A DNA stretch of 8,677 bases from an uncultured Desulfohalobiaceae bacterium (GCA_913055195.1 CAJXJU010000037.1:1-8677); one strand, 5' to 3'. Positions 1 to 7,363 are shown, counted from the stretch's first letter. Notes: generated by a model from the sequence alone, not told the origin. Numbers and translations are program-made.

Positions 1-252
1 TTCCTGAAAACTGAATACACTGACAATTCGACTCTGTAACTGATTGAAAATATTGAACATTTTTTCAACTCAGAAAGTTGAGTTAAATAAATCAAAATGT
101 TTTATTTCTCTTTTAGGTGTTCGGCAATGTTTTCAATATGTTAGACGACAACAGTCCTGTTGAGCACCAGATACTTCTGCTGCTTTGATTTATTCAAAAC
201 GATAATTCAGATTTTTTGCAGTTAAATCATAAACTATAACCACTATTTTTCT
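1..252. other. Gene-free AT-rich stretch downstream of the csb2 remnant
   Basis: No convincing coding frame, tRNA or CRISPR repeat-spacer pattern is visible on either strand. The only structured element I see is the partial copy of the dispersed palindrome at 67-82. The stretch follows the stop codon of the csb2 remnant, so it may be decayed sequence of the former CRISPR locus, but nothing in it can be identified as cas sequence. Confidence 0.6.
65..82 (-). repeat. Partial copy of dispersed palindrome
   Basis: Read on the minus strand, positions 82-67 give CTCAACTTTCTGAGTT. This matches 15 of the first 16 bases of the 28-bp palindrome at 8628-8655. Locally it can form a 6-bp stem (65-70 with 76-81). 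No T-run follows on either strand in the position expected for an intrinsic terminator, so I do not call it one. Confidence 0.55.
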
Positions 253-1148
253 TCAGGTGTCAAAATTTTGGTGCGATTGCCATCTCTCTCCCTCTGGCAC
301 AAACACTCCCAGGCCAAAATGCGCTCCATAGCCAACAGCAACTGGCCCCTGCACTTCTCTATCAAATTCTATCCTGAATCCATAACCTCTTTTCCCTGCC
401 CTGCGTCCACCGCCTTTTTTGCGCTCTATTTGAAATTTCTGCCAGCAAACTGATTTATTGCCTTCCAGGCTATTTTCCACACGCTCAATCTTTACAGGCT
501 TTGGTTTGTCTTGCAGTTGCAAAAGCCGGCAGAGATCATGCTCTGGACTGCCCTGATGCAGTCCATCAGGATCAAGCCGGGGTTTGCCATTACGGTTATA
601 ACGGGGGTGTCTGGTAGGCACAAAAGGTGTGTAAGAAATCCAGGCTCTGGCCTTTGCAAAAAAGGGATAGTTCTGAAAATCTTTTAAATATCCAGTATAA
701 AGGAAGGTAAAATAAAGAGCAGGAGCACCTCTGGCCCAGACTTTTTTTAATCTGTAAAAAACCTCCTGCGCTCTTTTGTCAAAGCCCTGTCGCGCGTAAA
801 GGATTACTCGATCAATCCTTGCTGTTTTATCTGCCCTGCAAAAAATATAAGTATGCTCATGTCCTTTTTGAAGCGGACAGCCCTGTTCATCCTTGCCTGT
901 AAAAACAGGATGGCCGTCTGATAAAAAAACAAGGGTTTGATGGAGCTTTTCTGTGATCTGCAATATCTCAGTCAACAAAGGAGGAGGTTCAGAAGACAGG
1001 GCAAAACAGGCTATTGGGGGATTATCACAGTTGCTGGATTTTTGAACTTTTGTAATCATCCTGGTTGCTGTACAGGGAAATAAGTTGCCTGCAAAAAGTA
1101 AATTTTTCCGTGCAAGGTCAGGCGAAACAGGGTTATGACAATTGTAAC
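253..1148 (-). pseudogene. csb2: 5'-truncated csb2 remnant (Cas5-Cas6 fusion, CRISPR subtype I-G/I-U)
   Basis: The frame, open back to a GTG at 1230 (325 codons), encodes what I recognise as the C-terminal half of a Csb2/GSU0054-family protein. In subtype I-G (formerly I-U) systems this is a Cas5-Cas6 fusion that processes crRNA and joins the effector complex. Features numbered from the GTG: PPLLTEIL (83-90), the FTGKDEQG...KGHEHTYIF block (110-130), the ARAWISYTPFVPTRHP block (194-209), a basic KKGGGRR stretch (271-277), and the glycine-rich end GYGAHFGLGVFVP (300-312), like the Cas6 Gly-rich loop. Family members are roughly 450-550 residues, so the Cas5-like N-terminal half is missing. Residues before about 60 do not look like Csb2, and about 20-27 are encoded by the left arm of the inverted repeat. 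Neither the GTG at 1230 nor the ATG at 1059 has a good Shine-Dalgarno. No other cas gene or array is present. I infer a remnant; a short expressed Cas6-like protein is less likely but possible. Confidence 0.72.
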
Positions 1149-1172
1149 GGGTGCATCCGCTGGTAGCGGGAT
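1149..1172 (+). repeat. Left arm of 24-bp perfect inverted repeat
   Basis: Reverse complement of 1326-1349, with no mismatch over 24 bp; the match stops abruptly at both ends. It contains an internal imperfect hairpin with a GGT loop. It forms the 5' boundary of the csb2 remnant on the minus strand. Confidence 0.95.
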
Positions 1173-1323
1173 CACACCAATTTCCACCGTACTCCAGGGA
1201 CTGGCACAGAGCACCTGAACATACAGACACTGTTCAGACAAACTCAGGCCTAACATCTCAGGTGCTCGGCCTGTCCCCGCCACATAAGCACATTAGCGGT
1301 AAGTCAACTCTGACAGTTAATGA

Positions 1324-1590
1324 CTATCCCGCTACCAGCGGATGCACCCTTTGAAATGCATCCCATTGTTGTTCAATATATTCAAAATGGTGATAGATTA
1401 TTTTTTTTATTTCTTTTTTGTCTCTGGATGACATATTATAAGCAAATGCTTCATGAATTTCGACATTTTCGCAGTCCAGCCAATATTTGCATTCCATCTC
1501 ACCTTTTTGACAATGAATATGTATAGGTTCAGAGCCTTCATTGGAGTAAAAGAAAAGCCTCCAGCCTGAGTAAAATAGTATAGTGGGCAT
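1324..1590 (-). CDS. Orphan DUF4160-family protein
   Basis: 88 residues starting at ATG. It begins MPTI, as DUF4160 proteins commonly do, followed by the family core: WRLFFYSNEGSEPIHIH (10-26; the EPxHIH motif is the hallmark), a KYWLD strand (35-39), a helical segment and the end IEQQWDAF. It is clearly a paralogue of the DUF4160 protein at 6145-6381 (shared pattern PTI...RxFFYSxxxxEPxHIH...KxW). DUF4160 proteins have no settled function. They often sit next to a DUF2442 gene, and the pairs are often discussed as possible toxin-antitoxin modules. Here no DUF2442 partner follows: the reading frame runs into the inverted-repeat element, which supplies the last residues RVHPLVAG and the stop. 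The ATG is 10 bp after the alaS stop and lacks a clear Shine-Dalgarno, so translation may depend on coupling to alaS. Probably a partner-less remnant, though the domain itself looks intact. Confidence 0.75.
   Translation of the reverse strand: MPTILFYSGWRLFFYSNEGSEPIHIHCQKGEMECKYWLDCENVEIHEAFAYNMSSRDKKEIKKIIYHHFEYIEQQWDAFQRVHPLVAG
1326..1349 (-). repeat. Right arm of 24-bp perfect inverted repeat
   Basis: Reverse complement of 1149-1172. On the minus strand it encodes the last residues, VHPLVAG, and supplies part of the stop codon of the orphan DUF4160 gene. That tail therefore does not look like native family sequence. Confidence 0.95.
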
Positions 1591-1600
1591 ATTTGCAGGG

Positions 1601-4273
1601 CTACTTAATAATTTCCTTTATCTTTTCAAGCGCGTTATCCAGTTTTTTTACATCTGGTCCGCCTGCCTGGGCCAGTTCAGGCCGACCGCCTCCACTGCCC
1701 CCAATTTCCCTGGCAACTTCTTTAATCAGGGCGGGCGCGGTAAATCTGTCATGCAAATCCTTGCTTACATACAGGATAAGCATGGCCTTGCCTTTTTGTT
1801 CACAACCCAGCAGGATAACTCCTGATTTTATTTTTGAGCGAAGATCGTCCATGAGCTTACGCAGAGCGCCTACATCCGGAGCATCCACTTTCTGGCTTAG
1901 AACCATTATACCGTTGATCTCCTGCGCTTCCTGAAGCAGGTCCTTACCATGACCCGATGCCAGCTTATCAAGAAGGGCCTGTTTTTCCTTTTTCAAGGTT
2001 TTTATCTGTTCCTGCAGAGACTGTACCTTGCTCTTAAGTTGACCGCTTCCAGCCTTGAGCAGGGACTGCAAATCCTCCATCTCCTGCTTGAGCTTTTGAA
2101 GCCAGGAAAGAGATACATGGCCGGTAATGGCCTCGATTCTGCGCACTCCGGCTGCTACAGCGCTTTCGGAGAGGATACAAAAAGGCCCTGTCTGGCCGGT
2201 GCGCTTAAGGTGCGTGCCTCCGCAAAGTTCTATGGACACACCGGGCACAGTTACCACGCGCACCTGATCTCCGTATTTTTCTCCAAAAAGTGCCATAGCA
2301 CCTCTGGCTACTGCTTGATTGTAATCCATGATTTCGGTCTGCACAGGCAAATCAGCCAGTATGGCGGCGTTAACTTCCTCTTCCACAGCCCTGAGTTCAT
2401 CAGGAGTCAAAGCCTGAATATGGGTGAAGTCAAAACGCAGTCTCTTGTCCTCCACCAGAGAGCCTGCCTGGCGTACATGTTTTCCCAGGATTTTGCGTAG
2501 TGCTGCATGCAGAAGGTGAGTGGCAGTGTGATTTCTGGCCGTTGCCATGCGGATTTTCGTATCAACCTGAAGTTCAGCTTCCTGGTCCTGGAGGATTTCA
2601 CCCTCTATGACACGTATTTTATGCACAATAAGCTCTGGTGCCGGTTTTATTGTATCTTCGACCATGCACCTGCCAGAAGGAGTCTGTATGCGTCCTCTGT
2701 CTCCGGCCTGACCTCCTGATTCGCCATAAAACGGTGTCCTGGAAAAGACTGCAAATCCTGTCTGGTCTTTATTTAAAGTATGCACGGGCATGGCCTGGCT
2801 GTCCATAAGACAGACAACGCGGGAAGTGAGATTCAAGCGGTCATAACCAACAAATTCCGTTTGCACTCCTTCAGCAAGAAGGCCTTGAAACTGCGAGGCC
2901 AGGTCTTTTTCTCCGCTCAGAGCACCAAAAGTATCTGGTGCTCGACAGGTTCCCTTCCAGGCAGATTTGGCCCGCTCTTTTTGTGTGGCCATGCATTTGT
3001 TAAACCCATTTTCGTCAACGCGAAAGCCCTGTTTCTCAGCAATGTCATTGACAATATCTATAGGGAATCCATAAGTGTCGTAAAGTTTGAAGGCTATTTC
3101 ACCGGGAATGGTCTGCTCTCCCTGTTTTTGTAAATTTGTAAGTTCATCTTCCAGGATTTTCAGGCCCTTATCCAGGGTTTCGGAAAAACGTTCTTCCTCC
3201 TGGCGAATAACCTTGAGCATGAATCCACGGCCTTCTTTCAGTTCTGGATAGGCCTCTCCCATTTCTGTAACTACCTGATCAGCCACGGCAAACAAAAAAG
3301 GATTTTTCAGACCCAGGAAGCGGCCAAAGCGAAAGGCCCGCCGGATTAAACGACGCAGGACATAGCCCCGGCCTTCATTGGATGGCAAAATTCCATCGGC
3401 CAGCATAAAGGCTGTGGCGCGGCTATGGTCAGCAATAACCCTGAGAGCTGTATCAATATCTTCATTGTTGTCTTTGTATTTTACCCCGGCCTTTAAAGCT
3501 GTAAACTGAATAAGCCCTGTAAACAGGTCAGTATCAAAATTTGAATAAACTCCCTGACATACGGCTGTTATCCGCTCAAGCCCCATGCCTGTGTCAATGC
3601 TGGGCCGGGGCAGGGGAGTTAATTGCCCGGTCTCGTCCCTGTCATACTGCATAAAAACCAGGTTCCAGATCTCAAGATAACGGTCGCAATCACACTTGCC
3701 TATGCCGCATTCTGGTCCGCAAGCCATGTGCTCACCCTGGTCAATGAGAATTTCCGAGCACGGGCCGCATGGGCCAGTATCGCCCATAGACCAGAAATTA
3801 TCCTTTTCTCCCAGCCGGAAAATTTTTTCATCACCAAAGCCCGCTATTTTTTTCCAGAGCAAAATGGCCTCGTCATCATCTTTATATACTGTGGCATAGA
3901 GCTTTTCCCCGGGAAGGTTAAGCTCGCTGGTCAAAAATTCCCAGGCCAGTTTTATGGCTTCTTCCTTAAAATAATCGCCAAAGGAAAAATTCCCCAGCAT
4001 CTCAAAAAAAGTGTGGTGCCTTCTTGTTCGGCCCACATTTTCCAGGTCATTGTGTTTTCCTCCCACGCGTAAGCATTTTTGTGATGAAGTAGCCCGGACA
4101 TAGTCTCTCTTTTCCTGACCCAGAAAAATTTTTTTAAATTGAACCATGCCCGCGTTGGTAAAAAGAAGAGAGGGGTCATCTCCGGGAATTAAAGGCGAGC
4201 TGGGAACTATTTTATGTCCATTTTTCTCAAAATAATGTAAAAATTTTTCTCTGATCTCACTGGCCTTGATCAC
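1601..4273 (-). CDS. alaS: Alanine--tRNA ligase
   Basis: Cytoplasmic class II synthetase that charges tRNA-Ala with alanine and hydrolyses misacylated Ser- and Gly-tRNA-Ala. The 890 residues are close to the family norm of about 875. In order: N-terminal class II catalytic core (about 1-260) with [19 protein letters not shown] (25-43), [21 protein letters not shown] (82-102) and GMGLER (229-234); a Cys-rich insert [14 protein letters not shown] (185-198) seen in some bacterial AlaRS; the tRNA-recognition helices; the editing domain with its zinc ligands in HTATHLLHA (582-590; H582, H586) and CGGTH (684-688; C684, H688); a coiled coil (about 724-772); and the C-Ala/DHHA1 domain ending [15 protein letters not shown] (858-872). 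The start is GTG at 4273, with GGAG 8 nt upstream. A TTG directly before it (4276) would leave only 5 nt. The gene follows the coiled-coil gene by 17 bp and probably shares a transcript with recA, an order common in Desulfovibrio-like genomes. No unusual residues seen. Confidence 0.97.
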   Translation of the reverse strand: MIKASEIREKFLHYFEKNGHKIVPSSPLIPGDDPSLLFTNAGMVQFKKIFLGQEKRDYVRATSSQKCLRVGGKHNDLENVGRTRRHHTFFEMLGNFSFGDYFKEEAIKLAWEFLTSELNLPGEKLYATVYKDDDEAILLWKKIAGFGDEKIFRLGEKDNFWSMGDTGPCGPCSEILIDQGEHMACGPECGIGKCDCDRYLEIWNLVFMQYDRDETGQLTPLPRPSIDTGMGLERITAVCQGVYSNFDTDLFTGLIQFTALKAGVKYKDNNEDIDTALRVIADHSRATAFMLADGILPSNEGRGYVLRRLIRRAFRFGRFLGLKNPFLFAVADQVVTEMGEAYPELKEGRGFMLKVIRQEEERFSETLDKGLKILEDELTNLQKQGEQTIPGEIAFKLYDTYGFPIDIVNDIAEKQGFRVDENGFNKCMATQKERAKSAWKGTCRAPDTFGALSGEKDLASQFQGLLAEGVQTEFVGYDRLNLTSRVVCLMDSQAMPVHTLNKDQTGFAVFSRTPFYGESGGQAGDRGRIQTPSGRCMVEDTIKPAPELIVHKIRVIEGEILQDQEAELQVDTKIRMATARNHTATHLLHAALRKILGKHVRQAGSLVEDKRLRFDFTHIQALTPDELRAVEEEVNAAILADLPVQTEIMDYNQAVARGAMALFGEKYGDQVRVVTVPGVSIELCGGTHLKRTGQTGPFCILSESAVAAGVRRIEAITGHVSLSWLQKLKQEMEDLQSLLKAGSGQLKSKVQSLQEQIKTLKKEKQALLDKLASGHGKDLLQEAQEINGIMVLSQKVDAPDVGALRKLMDDLRSKIKSGVILLGCEQKGKAMLILYVSKDLHDRFTAPALIKEVAREIGGSGGGRPELAQAGGPDVKKLDNALEKIKEIIK

Positions 4274-4281
4274 CAATTTAT

Positions 4282-4285
4282 CTCC
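4282..4285 (-). promoter_or_regulatory. Ribosome binding site of alaS (start-deciding)
   Basis: GGAG on the minus strand, 8 nt before GTG at 4273 and 5 nt before TTG at 4276. The spacing favours the GTG start, giving a protein that begins [11 protein letters not shown]. Confidence 0.6.
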
Positions 4286-4290
4286 TTTTT

Positions 4291-4740
4291 TTATTTGAAT
4301 ATCTTTTCTATCAGGTTGATGAAATTGGGATTGGCAAAAGTTACAACTATTATCATCAACGCCACCAGGATGTTGAATTTAAAGTTCAGGGCGTCTATTT
4401 TGACGTTTAGCGTGGCAAAACGTTCTTCGATTTTATTGTCCAGATAGTTGAACCTTTCCTCGATTTTGTTGTCCAGGTAAGTGAAACGTTCATCAATCTT
4501 GTTGTCCAGATAGCGGAATCTTTCCTCAAATAATTCCCTGGTGACAAGTTCGTTTTTGAGCTCTTCCTTTATCTCAATTTTGACGTGTTCTTTTTTTTCA
4601 AGAATGCACTCCCTGGCCTTCTGGTTGATTTCATTCAAACACATTTCAATGGCAGAAGCCAGGACTTCAGCCCGTTCTTTGCTGCCCAGCCCGGCTTCAA
4701 TGGCGTTGAATGCTTCCCTGGGAAGGATAAATGTTTCCAT
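4291..4740 (-). CDS. Small coiled-coil protein with C-terminal membrane anchor
   Basis: 149 residues, no named family member that I can assign with certainty. Residues 1-30 ([19 protein letters not shown]) form a short conserved-looking head, typical of small bacterial proteins of this coiled-coil/membrane-anchor type. Residues 35-72 are charged helix. Residues 73-116 are four near-identical 11-residue (hendecad) units of the pattern ERFxYLDNKI(D/E), the last one diverged ([11 protein letters not shown]). Residues 122-141 ([16 protein letters not shown]) are a single hydrophobic segment close to the C-terminus. I infer a tail-anchored, oligomeric coiled coil facing the cytoplasm. The ATG is 3 bp after the recA stop with GAGGGG 6 nt upstream, and the alaS start follows its stop by 17 bp, so it is embedded in the recA-alaS transcript. 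Its function is unknown. Possible roles in DNA repair or tRNA charging would be guesswork from position alone. Confidence 0.85.
   Translation of the reverse strand: METFILPREAFNAIEAGLGSKERAEVLASAIEMCLNEINQKARECILEKKEHVKIEIKEELKNELVTRELFEERFRYLDNKIDERFTYLDNKIEERFNYLDNKIEERFATLNVKIDALNFKFNILVALMIIVVTFANPNFINLIEKIFK
4393..4524 (-). repeat. Four 33-bp in-frame tandem repeats (11-residue units)
   Basis: Within the coiled-coil gene, codons 73-116 consist of four successive 33-bp units encoding [33 protein letters not shown] and [11 protein letters not shown]. The DNA units differ mainly at synonymous or single-residue positions. This fits recent duplication by slippage or unequal recombination, and the copy number may vary between strains. 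Confidence 0.9.
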
Positions 4741-4743
4741 TAA

Positions 4744-5826
4744 TTACCCCTCTGTTTTTTCCGGTTTTATACTGGAAGGCAACTCAGTGTTGTCATCACT
4801 GGATGATTCTTCTTTCACGCCCAGATGGATGAGCAATTTGTCTTCAATGGACCTGGCCAGGTCTTTGTTTTCCTGTAAAAACGCACGCACATTTTCACGG
4901 CCCTGGCCCAGCCTTTCTGAGTCAAAGGCATACCAGGCTCCGCTTTTCTCCACAATACCATGTTCAACGCCCAGATCCAACAATTCACCTTCCCTGGAAA
5001 TGCCCTGACCATAAAGTATATCAAATACAGCTTCCCGAAATGGAGGAGCAACTTTATTTTTAACTACTTTTACCCGTACCCTGTTTCCATATACCTCTTC
5101 CTTGTCTTTAAGGGTCTGTATTTTGCGGATGTCCAGCCGCACGGAAGAGTAGAATTTCAGCGCATTTCCACCGGTTGTGGTTTCAGGATTACCATAACCC
5201 ATGACACCGATCTTCATTCTGATCTGGTTGATAAAAATCAGGGCGGTTCTGGATTTGTGGATTGTGCCTGTGAGCTTGCGCATGGCATGGGACATAAGCC
5301 GGGCCTGACTGCCCACCTGTGTATCTCCCATACTTCCTTCCAGCTCGGCCTGAGGAATTAGAGCTGCCACAGAATCCACAATAACTACATCCACTCCGCC
5401 TGAACGGACCAGAAGGTCAGCTATTTCCAGGGCCTGTTCACCATAATCGGGCTGGGAAATGAGCAGTTCTTCGGTTTTTACGCCCAATCTTCTGGCATAA
5501 TTAACATCCAGGGCGTGTTCAGCGTCAATAAACGCGGCCACTCCACCTCTTTTTTGCGCTTCAGCAATGATATGCAAAGCCAGAGTTGTTTTTCCAGATG
5601 ATTCTGGCCCAAAGATCTCTGTTACCCGGCCAATGGGAATGCCTCCAATACCCAGGGCCAGGTCCAGGCCTATGGAACCGGTTGGAATGGCAGGAATAGT
5701 TTGATGAGCTGCGTCATTGAGACGCATCACAGCGCCCTGCCCAAATTTACGCTCAATTGTTGTAATTGCGGTTTGCAGGGCCTCACGTTTCAGTTCTTCC
5801 GGGGACAAATTTGTTTTTTTTGCCAT
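4744..5826 (-). CDS. recA: Recombinase RecA
   Basis: ATP-dependent strand-exchange protein of homologous recombination and co-protease for LexA in the SOS response. The 360 residues match the usual 340-360. Visible motifs: Walker A GPESSGKT (73-80), the catalytic-glutamate region FIDAEHALD (99-107), Walker [11 protein letters not shown] (147-156), loop L1 [14 protein letters not shown] (163-176), loop L2 [18 protein letters not shown] (209-226), and an acidic, Ser-rich C-terminal tail (337-360). An upstream in-frame TTG (5838) is rejected as start: it overlaps the Shine-Dalgarno GGAG (5833-5836), which lies 6 nt before the ATG at 5826 and gives the normal N-terminus MAKKTN. The gene begins 17 bp after the DUF2442 stop and ends 3 bp before the coiled-coil gene. 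I found no LexA-type box or strong promoter just upstream, so transcription may come from further up or from an unrecognised site in the DUF pair. Confidence 0.98.
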   Translation of the reverse strand: MAKKTNLSPEELKREALQTAITTIERKFGQGAVMRLNDAAHQTIPAIPTGSIGLDLALGIGGIPIGRVTEIFGPESSGKTTLALHIIAEAQKRGGVAAFIDAEHALDVNYARRLGVKTEELLISQPDYGEQALEIADLLVRSGGVDVVIVDSVAALIPQAELEGSMGDTQVGSQARLMSHAMRKLTGTIHKSRTALIFINQIRMKIGVMGYGNPETTTGGNALKFYSSVRLDIRKIQTLKDKEEVYGNRVRVKVVKNKVAPPFREAVFDILYGQGISREGELLDLGVEHGIVEKSGAWYAFDSERLGQGRENVRAFLQENKDLARSIEDKLLIHLGVKEESSSDDNTELPSSIKPEKTEG

Positions 5827-5832
5827 AATTAT

Positions 5833-5836
5833 CTCC
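5833..5836 (-). promoter_or_regulatory. Ribosome binding site of recA (start-deciding)
   Basis: GGAG with a 6-nt spacer before the ATG at 5824-5826. It lies inside the 12-nt extension that a TTG start at 5838 would create, so the extension is untranslated leader. Confidence 0.8.
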
Positions 5837-5843
5837 AATTATT

Positions 5844-6164
5844 TTACATATTAGCTACTTTAATGGTGTTTTTTCGGGTTCTGAGCCATTTTTTTAAAGA
5901 TTTTTGACTTTCAGCAGATGGCCTACCAGCCAGAATATCCATAATGCTAATATCTTCATCCAGCGCATTCCAGTGAATTCCGTGTCCATTACCTATTATT
6001 CTCCAGTTTTGCCTTTCTTCATCGTTTGCATGAAGAAGGCGTGGATACCAATGGACAGGCACCAGGATTATCCTCCCGTCTGTTAAAACTATTATTAATG
6101 TTTGTTCCGTAACAGACACATTGCTTATCCGAATATTTTGCAAGTTAAAATTGGAAGAATTCAT
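5844..6164 (-). CDS. DUF2442-family protein (candidate partner of DUF4160)
   Basis: 106 residues, cytoplasmic by appearance, with the DUF2442 pattern: ISNVSVTEQTLIIVLTDGR (13-31), VPVHWYPRLLHANDEERQNW (35-54), IGNGHGIHWNALDEDISIMDILAG (57-80), then a short basic helix (SLKKWLRTRKN). The family fold is small and its biochemical role unsettled; it is repeatedly found beside DUF4160. Here the ATG lies inside the 3' end of the DUF4160 gene (20-bp overlap) with GGAGG 6 nt upstream, so the two are translationally linked, as expected of a two-component module. Its stop is 17 bp before the recA ATG. By analogy with short overlapping pairs I infer a toxin-antitoxin-like or co-folding pair. Which one would be the toxin cannot be told from the sequence. 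Confidence 0.85.
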   Translation of the reverse strand: MNSSNFNLQNIRISNVSVTEQTLIIVLTDGRIILVPVHWYPRLLHANDEERQNWRIIGNGHGIHWNALDEDISIMDILAGRPSAESQKSLKKWLRTRKNTIKVANM

Positions 6165-6381
6165 TCCATGCCTCCAATATCAGATTTTGATTATCTTGAA
6201 TGATATTACGAAGTTTTACAATTTCATGCTGTTTAAAACCCGCATTGTATGCCAGTGTAACGGGTTTAATCCAGAATTTAGCAATTTTGTTATCACGTTC
6301 TACATGGATGTGAGCTGGTTCATTGTTATCTCCTGAATAAAAGAAAAATCTGTAAGGTCCCTTTTTAAAAATTGTTGGCAA
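6145..6381 (-). CDS. DUF4160-family protein (paired with DUF2442)
   Basis: 78 residues from the TTG at 6381. Core motifs: PTIFKKGPYRFFFYSGDNNEPAHIH, with the hallmark EPAHIH ending about residue 25, then KIAKFWIKPV, a helix FKQHEIVKLRNII, and the end ILEAWNEFF. The frame is open up to a GTG at 6450, but that would overlap the folE2 3' end and translate the palindrome at 6397-6424. The TTG has AAGGA 7 nt upstream and gives the MPTI-type start seen in the paralogue at 1324-1590. The 3' end overlaps the DUF2442 start by 20 bp. Located 44 bp after folE2. Function unknown; see the partner entry. Confidence 0.82.
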   Translation of the reverse strand: MPTIFKKGPYRFFFYSGDNNEPAHIHVERDNKIAKFWIKPVTLAYNAGFKQHEIVKLRNIIQDNQNLILEAWNEFFQF

Positions 6382-6388
6382 GTTATAA

Positions 6389-6393
6389 TCCTT
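6389..6393 (-). promoter_or_regulatory. Ribosome binding site of DUF4160 (start-deciding)
   Basis: AAGGA 7 nt before the TTG at 6379-6381. Together with the MPTI-type N-terminus of the paralogue it supports the short start over the GTG at 6450. Confidence 0.55.
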
Positions 6394-6396
6394 TTT

Positions 6397-6424
6397 CTCA
6401 TCTTTCGGAATTCTGAAAGTCGAG
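6397..6424. repeat. Dispersed 28-bp palindrome, copy 2
   Basis: Matches the palindrome at 8628-8655 at 24 of 28 positions. The inner part (6402-6419) is nearly perfect: CTTTCGGAA facing TTCTGAAAG with one mismatch (G-T). It fills the gap between the folE2 stop (6426-6428) and the ribosome binding site of the DUF4160 gene. Confidence 0.7.
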
Positions 6425-6425
6425 T

Positions 6426-7199
6426 TTAGAATTTGTTTCTTTGAATACACGCATACGCACTGTGATTGTGTATGGATTCAAAGCTTTCTACCTCAACTTT
6501 ATACCAGGTGACAAGCTCGTGTTTATCCAGGGCACTGGCTGCCCTGCGGACAACATCCTCTACAAAAGTAGGATGCGCAAAGGCCGATTCTGTAACAAAC
6601 TTTTCATCTTCTCTTTTAAGCAGTGGATAGACAGGCGAAGAGCCTGCCTGTTGTCCAATCTCAATTAATTCTTCCAGCCATAACAGGCCCTTAAAGCCTG
6701 CTTCAATCTTTACCTTTGCCCTCTGACTATGAGCACCAATCTCACTTATGGCCAGTGAACAGGGACAGACGGTCATTACGGGCACTTCTACTCCCAGGGT
6801 CATGTCCATGTGATCGTTTTCCAGTTGGCCAAGAATAAAAGCTTCAAAATCCATCAGAAACGTATTTTTGCTCACTGGTGCCTGCTGAGATAAAAAATAT
6901 GAAAACCTGAAGCACAGATGAGCACGTTTGGCATTGAGCCTTTTTTTGATGTCACTCAAAAGATGCTTGAAACTACCATAATTCAGGACACCGGACCATG
7001 AACTCAGGGCCTCTAAAAATCGGCTCATGTGAGTCCCTTTGAACTGTGCTGGCAAATCCACACTCAAATCCACATGAGCTGTGGTGTGTTGCTTGCCGTG
7101 AGAACGGTCCTGGACAATGAGCGGAATTTTTAGATTCTTTACTCCCACCCTATCAATGGGCAAAGGAACCTCAGATGGCCCATTTTGCACATCAAACAT
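6426..7199 (-). CDS. folE2: GTP cyclohydrolase FolE2 (type IB)
   Basis: Cytoplasmic enzyme converting GTP to 7,8-dihydroneopterin triphosphate, the first step of folate synthesis and also used for queuosine-type precursors. FolE2 (COG1469) is unrelated in motif content to the zinc enzyme FolE and is known to work with other metals. The 257 residues are typical. Motifs: [10 protein letters not shown] (18-27), [13 protein letters not shown] (38-50), [10 protein letters not shown] (54-63), the metal-site segment [23 protein letters not shown] (139-161) with its CPC and downstream His, the conserved Glu region [11 protein letters not shown] (195-205) followed by FVEDVVR, and [10 protein letters not shown] (241-250). 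The start is ATG at 7199 with AAGGA about 10 nt upstream. The gene lies 164 bp after nikR and 44 bp before the DUF4160 pair. Adjacency to a nickel regulator suggests, but does not show, metal-responsive expression. Confidence 0.95.
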   Translation of the reverse strand: MFDVQNGPSEVPLPIDRVGVKNLKIPLIVQDRSHGKQHTTAHVDLSVDLPAQFKGTHMSRFLEALSSWSGVLNYGSFKHLLSDIKKRLNAKRAHLCFRFSYFLSQQAPVSKNTFLMDFEAFILGQLENDHMDMTLGVEVPVMTVCPCSLAISEIGAHSQRAKVKIEAGFKGLLWLEELIEIGQQAGSSPVYPLLKREDEKFVTESAFAHPTFVEDVVRRAASALDKHELVTWYKVEVESFESIHNHSAYACIQRNKF

Positions 7200-7363
7200 T
7201 AATTTCTGTCCTTTTTGTGGTCAATGTTCAAAGTTCAATGTTTTCAGCTAGTTGTTTGAAATAACAAAAGATTCACCAATATCCAACACCCTGGTGCCCG
7301 GCAAAAACGACGTTTTGCAATCGCCTTTTTTCTTTTTCATCCTTCATCCTTCATCCTTCATCC
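7200..7363 (-). other. nikR-folE2 gap with heptad repeats and small palindromes
   Basis: Holds a (CATCCTT)4 array, a second 7-bp-period repeat, and two small palindromes: CACCCTGGTG at about 7288-7297 and a 6-bp stem 7301-7306/7313-7318. No T-run follows the stems on the minus strand, so no confident nikR terminator is called. No NikR operator of the GTATGA-N16-TCATAC type is visible. Confidence 0.5.
7220..7240. repeat. Three 7-bp tandem units (TTCAATG type)
   Basis: Units GTCAATG, TTCAAAG and TTCAATG follow each other directly. The phase is clear but the units are imperfect. Located 20 bp upstream of the folE2 start. Confidence 0.65.

Larger units (their letters stand above)
1149..1349. mobile_element. 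201-bp element with perfect 24-bp inverted repeats (MITE- or REP-pair-like)
   Basis: Positions 1149-1172 and 1326-1349 are perfect reverse complements over 24 bp and enclose 153 bp with no plausible gene. Each arm is itself an imperfect hairpin (core CCGCT-ACC-AGCGG), as in inverted REP pairs. The interior holds more stems: 1194-1197/1201-1204, a 10-bp stem 1209-1218/1258-1267, 1277-1280/1296-1299, and 1302-1306/1321-1325. The whole could therefore fold as a multibranched structure closed by the 24-bp stem. The element lies exactly between the orphan DUF4160 gene, whose last eight codons and stop come from its right arm, and the csb2 remnant. I see no target-site duplication. Candidate identities are a non-autonomous transposable element, a BIME-like REP pair or a structured RNA. 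The repeat is certain; its class is inference. Confidence 0.6.

Noticed and set aside
1..252. CRISPR array expected beside a csb2 gene
   Set aside because: No direct repeats with regular 30-40 bp spacing were found in this stretch or elsewhere in the window.
1149..1349. Retron msr-msd non-coding RNA, because inverted repeats enclose a structured stretch
   Set aside because: No reverse transcriptase gene lies next to it; the neighbours are a DUF4160 gene and a csb2 remnant. Without an RT the assignment has no support.
1149..1349. Integron attC site
   Set aside because: The ends do not match the RYYYAAC and GTTRRRY core sites, the arms pair perfectly rather than imperfectly, and there is no cassette array or integrase.
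1151..1354. Plus-strand 67-codon frame across the inverted-repeat element
   Set aside because: It is simply the complement of the repeat arms and interior, with no domain, no ribosome binding site and a composition like translated non-coding DNA.
5827..5838. TTG start of recA giving a MEII extension
   Set aside because: The extension contains the Shine-Dalgarno GGAG for the ATG at 5826, and RecA proteins begin at that MAKK-like position.
6103..6114. TGTT-N4-AACA palindrome upstream of recA as a LexA operator
   Set aside because: It lies deep in the DUF2442 coding sequence, about 280 bp from recA, and does not match the GAAC-N4-GTTC or CTGT-type consensus; a 4+4 match arises readily by chance.
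7301..7336. Plus-strand terminator-like hairpin followed by a T-run
   Set aside because: There is no plus-strand gene to terminate, and the stem is only 6 bp with a separated T-run; on the minus strand it has no T-run.
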